DNA from: an uncultured Eubacteriaceae bacterium
GTDB taxonomy: Bacteria > Bacillota > Clostridia > Oscillospirales > Acutalibacteraceae
Direction: 5' to 3'
Length of the DNA stretch: 6,314 nucleotides
Assembly (NCBI GenBank): GCA_937905915.1
Contig: CALCVR010000325.1
Span: 1 to 6,314, forward strand
The notes under the pieces were generated by a model. It had not been told where the DNA came from, searched no databases, and worked only from the letters and a program-made list of their open reading frames with translations. Positions 1 through 5,466 of the stretch are shown piece after piece. The first letter of the stretch is position 1, and every line of letters begins with the position of its first letter. A program made the translations under genes and the position numbers.

Positions 1-624
1 CGTAAGCATCCCCAGCAGGAATTTATCCAGATCGACACCAGCAATATCCTGTTTATCTGCGGCGGCGCTTTTGATGGCTTGGATAAAATCATCCAGAAGC
101 GTTTGGGTACCTCCCACCTGGGCTTTGGCGCGGAGATCCGCAGTAAATCGGAGATGGAAGGCCCTGCCATTTACAAAGACGTCATTCCGCAGGACCTGGT
201 CCGTTTTGGTCTGATCCCCGAGCTGGTAGGCCGCATCCCGGCCATCACTACCTTGCAGGATTTGGATGTTAAAGCATTGGTCAAGGTGCTGAATGAGCCG
301 CGCAACTCCATCATCAAGCAGTACACTCGTCTTTTCGAGCTGGACGGCGTGGCGATTGAGTTTGAACCGGCGGCGCTGGAAGCCATTGCGCAAAAGACCA
401 TCGAAAGAAAAACAGGGGCCCGTGGACTACGGTCCATTATGGAGGAGCTGTTAACCGATCTCATGTTCCAGATCCCGTCGGATCGAAGCGTGGAAAAGGT
501 CGTTATCACTCCGGGCTGTGTAACGGATGGGGAGGAGCCAAAAAAGATCCTCAATCCCAACCGGAAGCCGGCACAAATCCCTATGCCTCCGAAAAACCGC
601 CCGCGTAAGGATTCGGCTTCGTAA
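1..624 (+). CDS. clpX: ClpX, ATP-binding subunit of ClpXP protease (3' part)
   Basis: ClpX is a hexameric cytoplasmic AAA+ unfoldase that recognises substrates and threads them into the ClpP peptidase. The reading frame is open from base 1, so the N-terminal zinc-binding domain, Walker A and Walker B lie upstream of the window; 207 residues plus a TAA stop remain. Visible motifs, in fragment numbering, are RKHPQQEFIQIDT at 1-13, ending the large AAA+ subdomain core; the ClpP-docking loop as LGF at 40-42 (IGF in E. coli and B. subtilis); GLIPELVGRIP with the arginine finger at R78; and the small-subdomain sensor-2 motif GARGLRS with R141. The C-terminal tail is basic and proline-rich, as is common in this poorly conserved end. 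A hairpin terminator follows, so clpX is probably transcribed separately from lon. Identity is very secure; only the 5' part is missing. Confidence 0.98.
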   Translation, partial: RKHPQQEFIQIDTSNILFICGGAFDGLDKIIQKRLGTSHLGFGAEIRSKSEMEGPAIYKDVIPQDLVRFGLIPELVGRIPAITTLQDLDVKALVKVLNEPRNSIIKQYTRLFELDGVAIEFEPAALEAIAQKTIERKTGARGLRSIMEELLTDLMFQIPSDRSVEKVVITPGCVTDGEEPKKILNPNRKPAQIPMPPKNRPRKDSAS

Positions 625-669
625 AGTTTTTCACTGGATGGAGTCTTTCTAATAACGATAAAGATTCTT

Positions 670-698
670 TGGGGCGGCATTCATTGCCGCCCCATTTT
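670..698 (+). terminator. Putative intrinsic terminator after clpX
   Basis: A perfect 10-bp GC-rich stem is formed by TGGGGCGGCA (670-679) and TGCCGCCCCA (685-694), with a 5-nt loop. It is followed by only four T residues (695-698) before GG. It lies 45 nt after the clpX stop and before the lon leader, the expected place to end the clpX transcript. The short T-run suggests termination may be incomplete, allowing some read-through into lon. Confidence 0.75.
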
Positions 699-713
699 GG
701 AATCACGGTGTGA

Positions 714-749
714 TTGAATCCTGTTAGTCTCAAAAGGATTTGGATTCAA
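714..749. repeat. 8-bp inverted repeat in the lon leader
   Basis: TTGAATCC (714-721) and GGATTCAA (742-749) are perfect reverse complements separated by 20 nt. A second, partial partner AGGATT (735-740) could pair with AATCCT (717-722) instead, giving two mutually exclusive small hairpins in RNA. The position, just before the lon Shine-Dalgarno site, fits either a repressor operator or a leader-RNA structure. It matches neither the CIRCE element (TTAGCACTC-N9-GAGTGCTAA) nor a CtsR heptad direct repeat. The repeat is seen directly; a function is inference. Confidence 0.4.
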
Positions 750-764
750 GATGAAATTTTCCCT

Positions 765-770
765 AGGAGG
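765..770 (+). promoter_or_regulatory. Shine-Dalgarno site fixing the lon start
   Basis: AGGAGG ends 6 nt before the ATG at 777, a full match to the anti-Shine-Dalgarno sequence at ideal spacing. This favours 777 over the in-frame upstream TTG at 714. No convincing sigma-A promoter could be picked out between 625 and 764; the nearest candidate pairs match only about half of each consensus hexamer. Confidence 0.9.
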
Positions 771-776
771 AACAGA

Positions 777-3203
777 ATGATAAATAATGCCAACAGTCCG
801 GCTGACCACCAACTTCCTTTGTTGGCCCTTCGGGGACTGGTGCTGTTTCCTGGTATGACATTGCACTTTGACGTGGGAAGGAAAAAATCCATATTGGCGC
901 TTAACGCCGCCATGGGGGACTTGCAGGAGATTTTTTTGGTGGCGCAACGGGATGTGCGGATAGACGACCCAACGCCCCAAGATTTATATGAAATCGGAGT
1001 CATCGCCAAAATCAAGCAAGTGCTGCGTATGCCAGGGGACAACATCCGCATTGTAGTGGAAGGCGTTCATCGCGCTAGGATTGAGAATTTAGCGCAAAGG
1101 GAACCTTATTTTGTGGCTGATCTCCGCTTGTGTAGGGAGCATCGGTCCATGAATATGGAATACGCTATGGCTCTTATTCGGGAAGCCCAGGAGGGCTTTA
1201 GCGAATACGCTGAGCTCTCCGGCAAGACGGCGCCCGACGTTGTGATGGAGGTCATGGCGGCGGAACAACCGGGATATCTAGCCGACTATATTGCTTTCAA
1301 CATTATGTTGAAAACGGAAGAGAAACAGATGCTCTTGTCGGATCTCACTCCCTTCCATCGTTTGGAATCCCTCATTGCCCTGCTTCGTCGGGAGAACGAT
1401 GTGCTGGAGCTGGAACATCAGATTCAGGAGCGGGTACAGAGCCAGATGGATCAAAACCAGCGGGAGTACTATCTGAGGGAACAGCTGAAGGCCATCGCCC
1501 AGGAGCTGGGGGATGGCGATAATCCTCAGGAGGAAGCTGAGGTGTATCGCGACCGTATTCAGGCGCTGAACCTGCCGGAAGAAACAGCTGATAAATTGAC
1601 AAAGGAGGCGGGCCGTCTCTTTAAGATGCCCAGTGGATCCCACGAAGCGTCGGTCATCCGGTCTTACTTAGATGCCTGCTTGGATCTTCCTTGGAACAAA
1701 GCGACAAAGGATCATATTGATCTGGCGGCAGCCCGTCGCATCTTGGATCGGGACCATTACGGCATGGATAAGGTCAAAGAGCGCATCCTGGAACTGCTGG
1801 CAGTACGCAAGCTGGCCCCTGATGTAAAAGGCCAAATCATTTGTTTGGTGGGACCTCCTGGCGTGGGCAAGACCTCCATCGCCAAATCGGTAGCCAAAGC
1901 GTTGGGACGCAAATATGTCCGCCTCTCCCTAGGCGGAGTCAAGGATGAGGCCGATATCCGGGGCCATCGAAAAACCTACATCGGCGCCATGCCGGGGCGT
2001 ATCATCAGCGCTATCAACACCGCCGGCGTCAACAATCCGCTCATTCTCTTGGACGAGGTGGACAAGCTGGCAAACGACTTCCGAGGCGATCCGTCGGCAG
2101 CGCTGCTGGAGGTGCTGGACAGTGAACAAAACAACACCTTCCGGGATCATTACATAGAGGTGCCTTTTGATTTAAGCCATGTTCTATTTTTGACCACGGC
2201 CAACGATGTAAACGCCATTCCCGGCCCTCTTTACGATAGAATGGAAATCATCCGTCTGGGCAGCTATACCCAGGAGGAAAAATTCCACATTGCAAAAGAG
2301 CATCTGATTCCTCAAGAGCGCAAACGCCACGGCCTCAATGGACATACCTTGAAATTCACCGACGATGCCATCCGTGATTTGATCGACGGCTATACCAAGG
2401 AAGCCGGCGTCCGGGGGCTTAACCGTGAGATCGCTTCCCTATGCCGCAAGGCCGCCAAGATCATCGCCGGGGAAGAGGCAAAGTCGGTTTCCGTTATCTC
2501 CTCGAACTTGGAGGAACTTTTGGGTCCCAAGCGGTTTCGACGGGAAAACAACAGCCGGAGAGACGAGATCGGTGTAGTCACCGGCCTCGCCTGGACGTCG
2601 GTAGGCGGCGAGACTATGCCGGTGGAGGTGGCTGTCATGGACGGCACAGGCAAAATAGAACTGACCGGTTCTTTGGGGAATGTGATGAAGGAATCGGCTA
2701 GGGCAGCGGTCAGCTACATCCGAGCCCATGCCGACGCGTTGGGCGTGGAAAAGGATTTTTACAAAACCAAGGATATTCACATCCACGTGCCGGAGGGAGC
2801 GGTTCCCAAGGACGGCCCGTCGGCCGGCGTTACCATCACCACCGCCCTGGTTTCGGCCTTGACTGGAATCCCGGTCAAGGGGGATGTGGCAATGACGGGT
2901 GAAATCACCTTACGGGGCCGGGTCATCCCCATCGGCGGACTGAAGGAAAAAACTATGGCAGCCCTGCGGTCGGGGATGAAGACGGTGGTCATCCCCATGG
3001 ACAACCAGCCTGATTTAGCGGAACTGTCCGATACTGTGCGGGAGAATCTCCATTTTGTGCCGGCTGACCGGTTGGAAACCGTCTTGGAGACGGCGCTTAC
3101 GATGCGTCCCCAGCCCGTCAAGCCTAAGGAGAAAAAGGAGATCGCCACCATCCCGGCAGGGCAGGGAGCATCCCTAGGGGGAAGGATGGAGTCGCCATGT
3201 TGA
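777..3203 (+). CDS. lon: Lon (LonA) ATP-dependent serine protease La
   Basis: Lon is a homo-hexameric cytoplasmic AAA+ protease that degrades misfolded and regulatory proteins, with ATPase and peptidase in one chain. The 808-aa product is intact and near the usual LonA length. The N-terminal substrate-binding domain starts with LPLLALRGLVLFPGM and covers about residues 14-210, followed by a charged coiled-coil region around residues 210-270. The AAA+ module has Walker A GPPGVGKT (359-366, K365), Walker B LLDE (D426, E427), sensor-1 N476, arginine finger R488 in PLYDRME and sensor-2 R546 in GVRGLNRE. The protease domain begins near residue 596 and carries the Ser-Lys dyad: S682 in KDGPSAG and K725 in GGLKEK. 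There is no membrane segment, so this is LonA rather than the LonB type. The last 33 residues or so form a lysine/proline-rich, then glycine-rich tail beyond the conserved fold. The gene overlaps engB by 7 nt. Confidence 0.98.
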   Translation: MINNANSPADHQLPLLALRGLVLFPGMTLHFDVGRKKSILALNAAMGDLQEIFLVAQRDVRIDDPTPQDLYEIGVIAKIKQVLRMPGDNIRIVVEGVHRARIENLAQREPYFVADLRLCREHRSMNMEYAMALIREAQEGFSEYAELSGKTAPDVVMEVMAAEQPGYLADYIAFNIMLKTEEKQMLLSDLTPFHRLESLIALLRRENDVLELEHQIQERVQSQMDQNQREYYLREQLKAIAQELGDGDNPQEEAEVYRDRIQALNLPEETADKLTKEAGRLFKMPSGSHEASVIRSYLDACLDLPWNKATKDHIDLAAARRILDRDHYGMDKVKERILELLAVRKLAPDVKGQIICLVGPPGVGKTSIAKSVAKALGRKYVRLSLGGVKDEADIRGHRKTYIGAMPGRIISAINTAGVNNPLILLDEVDKLANDFRGDPSAALLEVLDSEQNNTFRDHYIEVPFDLSHVLFLTTANDVNAIPGPLYDRMEIIRLGSYTQEEKFHIAKEHLIPQERKRHGLNGHTLKFTDDAIRDLIDGYTKEAGVRGLNREIASLCRKAAKIIAGEEAKSVSVISSNLEELLGPKRFRRENNSRRDEIGVVTGLAWTSVGGETMPVEVAVMDGTGKIELTGSLGNVMKESARAAVSYIRAHADALGVEKDFYKTKDIHIHVPEGAVPKDGPSAGVTITTALVSALTGIPVKGDVAMTGEITLRGRVIPIGGLKEKTMAALRSGMKTVVIPMDNQPDLAELSDTVRENLHFVPADRLETVLETALTMRPQPVKPKEKKEIATIPAGQGASLGGRMESPC
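3182..3191 (+). promoter_or_regulatory. engB ribosome-binding region inside the lon 3' end
   Basis: AAGGA (3182-3186) and GGAG (3188-3191) lie 10 and 5 nt before the engB ATG at 3197, and both are inside lon codons. Since lon terminates at 3203, past the engB start, ribosomes finishing lon are well placed to reinitiate on engB. Translational coupling is inferred from this geometry. Confidence 0.6.
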
Positions 3204-3817
3204 GGTTTGATCTGGCCCAGTTTGAGTTGGCGGCAGCTACTCTGCCTCAGTTGCCGTCTTCCTCGGACGCGGAGATTGTGTTTTCCGGCCGGTCCAATGT
3301 AGGAAAATCTTCCTTGATTAATAAGCTTTGCAACCGTAAAGCCCTGGCCCGGGTGAGCAATACGCCGGGAAAGACGGCCACCATCAATTTTTATAGGTTG
3401 ACTGGCGCTCATCTGGTAGATCTGCCGGGTTATGGATATGCTAAGGTATCCCAGGGGGAAAAGCGTCGGTGGGCCAATCTTATTGAGGGTTATTTTGAAT
3501 CAGGCCGCCGTATCGCCTTGGTTATCCAGCTCATTGATATGCGCCATCCACCTACGGCAGACGACCTAGGGATGCTTCAGTATTTGGCCCATTCTGATTT
3601 CCGGTTTATCGTCGCCTTGACCAAAAGCGATAAACTAAAACCCATGCAGCGCAAAAAACGGATGGAGGAAATCGAACAGGAGTTATCCATGATCGAGGGA
3701 GTGGCCTATGTCCCGCTTTCATCGTTAAACGGTGAAGGGGCGGAGGAAATCCGAGAGTGGATCAGCAAAGCGGTGGAAGAGGAAAACAGTTTATGGGAAT
3801 CGCAGGACGTCCAATAG
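3197..3817 (+). CDS. engB: EngB/YsxC (YihA) ribosome-biogenesis GTPase
   Basis: EngB, called YsxC in B. subtilis and YihA in E. coli, is a small TRAFAC-class GTPase needed for assembly of the 50S ribosomal subunit; it is often essential. The 206-aa product has the usual family length and is essentially a single GTPase domain. Visible motifs are G1 GRSNVGKS (31-38), the G2 region NTPGKTATINFY (55-66), G3 DLPGYGYA (75-82), G4 TKSD (142-145; TKAD or TKSD in the family) and G5 SSLNGEG (175-181). The family signature around IDMRHPPTADD (113-123) is also present. The ATG at 3197 overlaps the lon stop by 7 nt, and lon followed by engB is a recurrent Firmicute order, so the two are very likely co-transcribed. 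The acidic C-terminal extension after residue 195 shows no further domain. Confidence 0.97.
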   Translation: MLRFDLAQFELAAATLPQLPSSSDAEIVFSGRSNVGKSSLINKLCNRKALARVSNTPGKTATINFYRLTGAHLVDLPGYGYAKVSQGEKRRWANLIEGYFESGRRIALVIQLIDMRHPPTADDLGMLQYLAHSDFRFIVALTKSDKLKPMQRKKRMEEIEQELSMIEGVAYVPLSSLNGEGAEEIREWISKAVEEENSLWESQDVQ

Positions 3818-3844
3818 AAGACGGCTGCAAGTCGAGATAGATTT

Positions 3845-3850
3845 GGGGGG
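3845..3850 (+). promoter_or_regulatory. G-run ribosome-binding site of lysA
   Basis: A run of six G (3845-3850) sits 6 nt before the lysA ATG and is the only Shine-Dalgarno-like element in the 39-nt gap after engB. It can pair with the CCUCC of 16S rRNA through one G-U wobble, so it is an unusual form of the site. The gap is too short for a lysine riboswitch, and no sigma-A promoter is apparent in it. Confidence 0.6.
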
Positions 3851-3856
3851 CTTACT

Positions 3857-5155
3857 ATGTTTGTTTCAGATTGTTTGACTGTCAACCAAAAAGGGCATCT
3901 GTCTATCGGCGGATGCGATACTGTGGAACTAGCTCATCAGTACGGCACACCTCTGATGGCCATGGATGAGGATACCATCCGCGCCCATTGCCGTGCTTTC
4001 CGCCGGTCTATCGACCGCTGTTATGATGGGAACGGTATGGTGCTTTACGCCAGCAAGGCCTTCAGCTGTAAAGCTATCTACCGCCTGGCTAAGGAAGAAG
4101 GGCTGGGGGTGGACGTGGTATCCGGCGGCGAATTATATACCGCCTTGCAGGCCGGATTTCCGGCCGACCGCATCTACTTCCACGGCAACAACAAAACCCG
4201 TCAGGAATTGGAGATGGCGTTGGACAACGGCGTGGGCCGCATTGTGGTGGACAACCTGACCGAGCTTCAGAATCTGGACAAGCTGGCCGGGGAGAAGGGT
4301 AAAAAGGCCGATATCCTGTTCCGCATCAAGCCGGGCATCGACGCCCATACCCATCAATTTATCCGCACCGGGCAGATCGATTCCAAGTTTGGCCTTGCCC
4401 TGGAAAACGGCGAGGCCATGGAAGGGGTCAAGCAGGCGCTTTCCTGCCAAAACATCAATCTTCGCGGCACGCACTGCCACATTGGTTCCCAGATCCACGA
4501 CATCGCCCCCTTTGAGCTGGCCGGCGAGGTCATGATGGGCTTCCTGCACCAGGTTCAGGAAGAAACCGGCCATGTCATGCAGGAACTTAACCTGGGCGGC
4601 GGGTTCGGCGTCAAGTATACCGACGAGGATCATCCCATTCCCTATGAGGATTATATGGATCGAGTTTCTACAGCCGTCAAGACAAAGGCTAAGGAATACG
4701 GTCTGCCGGTGCCTTTTATCCTGTTGGAGCCGGGCCGTTCCATCATCGCCACCGCTGGCATCACCTTGTATACCGTGGGTGCCGTCAAGGAGATTAAGGA
4801 TATCCGCAACTATGTGTCCATCGACGGCGGCATGACCGATAATCCCCGATATGCTCTATGCCAGCCCAGCTACGATATCCTGGTGGCCAACCGTGCAAAT
4901 GAACCCAAGGACTACACCGCCACTATCGCAGGCAAATGCTGTGAAAGCGGGGACTTGGTCCAGGAGGACGCCCTGATCCAGAAGCCGCGGCCCGGGGATA
5001 TTTTGGCTGTGCAGGCAACCGGCGCTTACAACTACTCCATGGCGTCCAATTATAATCGGATCCCCCGCCCGGCTGTGGTGTTTGTCAGCGGCGGCACGAG
5101 CCGTGAGGTCATCCGCCGGGAATCCTACGAGGATCTGTGCCGCAATGATGTCTAA
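3857..5155 (+). CDS. lysA: Diaminopimelate decarboxylase
   Basis: LysA catalyses the last step of lysine biosynthesis, PLP-dependent decarboxylation of meso-2,6-diaminopimelate to L-lysine and CO2. The 432-aa product is full length for this fold-type III (alanine-racemase-like barrel) family. Visible motifs are YASKAF with the PLP Schiff-base lysine K67, DVVSGGE, HCHIGSQ (H208), the phosphate-binding GGGFG (247-251), EPGR (291-294), IDGGMTDNPR, and GKCCESGD (359-366), in which C362 aligns with the catalytic cysteine supplied across the dimer interface. The C-terminal ATGAYNYSMASNYN segment forms the rest of the active site. Ornithine/arginine decarboxylase relatives share the fold, but CESGD and the overall sequence support DAP specificity. 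The gene lies 39 nt after engB and is probably the last gene of the lon-engB-lysA operon, closed by the terminator downstream. No lysine-responsive leader precedes it. Confidence 0.97.
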   Translation: MFVSDCLTVNQKGHLSIGGCDTVELAHQYGTPLMAMDEDTIRAHCRAFRRSIDRCYDGNGMVLYASKAFSCKAIYRLAKEEGLGVDVVSGGELYTALQAGFPADRIYFHGNNKTRQELEMALDNGVGRIVVDNLTELQNLDKLAGEKGKKADILFRIKPGIDAHTHQFIRTGQIDSKFGLALENGEAMEGVKQALSCQNINLRGTHCHIGSQIHDIAPFELAGEVMMGFLHQVQEETGHVMQELNLGGGFGVKYTDEDHPIPYEDYMDRVSTAVKTKAKEYGLPVPFILLEPGRSIIATAGITLYTVGAVKEIKDIRNYVSIDGGMTDNPRYALCQPSYDILVANRANEPKDYTATIAGKCCESGDLVQEDALIQKPRPGDILAVQATGAYNYSMASNYNRIPRPAVVFVSGGTSREVIRRESYEDLCRNDV

Positions 5156-5213
5156 TGAATTCCAGCCCTTACGAGAAGATACTGGAACAAAAGTCATACA
5201 AGACCAACAAAAA

Positions 5214-5257
5214 AACCTGCCTTGTGCTATTATGCACAGGGCAGGTTGCGCTTTTTT
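5214..5257 (+). terminator. Strong intrinsic terminator after lysA
   Basis: A 14-bp stem with one G-U pair is formed by 5214-5227 and 5234-5247, with loop TATTAT. A GCGC spacer and six T residues (5252-5257) follow, and seven A residues (5209-5215) lie on the other side, so the structure could also act on the opposite strand. It sits 58 nt after the lysA stop and just before the rpoB promoter, separating the two transcription units. Confidence 0.9.
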
Positions 5258-5277
5258 GGGCAAAAAAATAGGAGGGC

Positions 5278-5306
5278 TTGACAACCACTCCAAACTATAA
5301 TACAAT
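5278..5306 (+). promoter_or_regulatory. Sigma-A (sigma-70 type) promoter for rpoB
   Basis: The -35 TTGACA (5278-5283) is a perfect consensus. It is spaced exactly 17 nt from TACAAT (5301-5306), a 5/6 match to the -10 consensus. An A-rich tract (5262-5268) just upstream could act as an UP element. Transcription would start near 5312-5314, leaving a leader of about 154 nt before the rpoB ATG. A strong promoter fits the demand for RNA polymerase. Confidence 0.9.
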
Positions 5307-5312
5307 ATTATA
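5296..5312. repeat. AT-rich palindrome over the rpoB -10 region
   Basis: TATAATA (5296-5302) and TATTATA (5306-5312) are perfect inverted repeats around a CAA centre, covering the -10 element and the probable start site. It could be an operator, or simply overlapping -10-like hexamers (TATAAT, TACAAT, TATTAT) in AT-rich DNA. The repeat is certain; a role is speculative. Confidence 0.4.
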
Positions 5313-5466
5313 CTGAATCCTTATCTCTTAAGGAACATTTTCTCTATCAAAACTATACCACAATTGGCAGCCGAATGCAACAAAAATACGATGATATTTC
5401 TGCTCCTGCGCCGGGTGTTTCAGGAGGGGATGTCGTCCAAAGGATAGAATGGAGTGGTGTGCGTCT
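5313..5466 (+). other. Untranslated leader of rpoB
   Basis: About 150 nt without a supported gene separate the promoter from rpoB. Near the 5' end a 6-bp hairpin (TCCTTA 5318-5323 with TAAGGA 5329-5334, loop TCTCT) could stabilise the transcript. A second hairpin sits at 5403-5426. No recognised ribosomal-protein binding site, T-box or riboswitch class is apparent. A five-codon frame ATG-TCG-TCC-AAA-GGA-TAG (5430-5447) follows an AGGAGG, but the spacing of only 2 nt makes translation doubtful. Confidence 0.55.
5403..5426 (+). promoter_or_regulatory. Hairpin covering an AGGAGG motif in the rpoB leader
   Basis: CTCCTG (5403-5408) pairs perfectly with CAGGAG (5421-5426) across a 12-nt loop and would hide most of the best Shine-Dalgarno-like sequence in the leader (AGGAGG, 5422-5427). 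That motif is 39 nt before the assigned rpoB ATG, too far to serve it directly, so any regulatory effect is uncertain. Confidence 0.35.

Noticed and set aside
714..776. In-frame TTG at 714 as an earlier lon start, adding 21 residues
   Set aside because: The added residues do not look like Lon, there is no ribosome-binding site before 714, and the ATG at 777 has AGGAGG at ideal spacing.
625..776. CIRCE or CtsR operator in the clpX-lon gap
   Set aside because: Neither the TTAGCACTC/GAGTGCTAA pair nor a GGTCAAA-type direct repeat was seen.
2777..3412. 211-codon open frame on the minus strand across the lon-engB junction
   Set aside because: It lies entirely over two strongly conserved genes, has no recognisable protein features, and is a reading-frame shadow. 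The same applies to minus-strand frames at 171-680, 1278-1643, 4133-4633, 4856-5305 and 5353-5748.
3818..3856. Promoter or lysine riboswitch before lysA (TAGATT at 3838-3843)
   Set aside because: No -35 partner exists at proper spacing, transcription would begin within the ribosome-binding site, and 39 nt cannot hold an L-box.
5082..5300. 72-codon plus-strand frame overlapping the lysA 3' end
   Set aside because: It begins inside lysA in another frame and reads through the terminator hairpin; no ribosome-binding site or recognisable domain.
5296..5301. TATAAT as the -10 element of the rpoB promoter
   Set aside because: It is a perfect hexamer but only 12 nt from TTGACA; TACAAT at 5301-5306 has the optimal 17-nt spacing.
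5430..5447. Five-codon frame in the rpoB leader as a gene
   Set aside because: Spacing from AGGAGG to ATG is only 2 nt and the peptide has no recognisable character; kept only as part of a leader finding.
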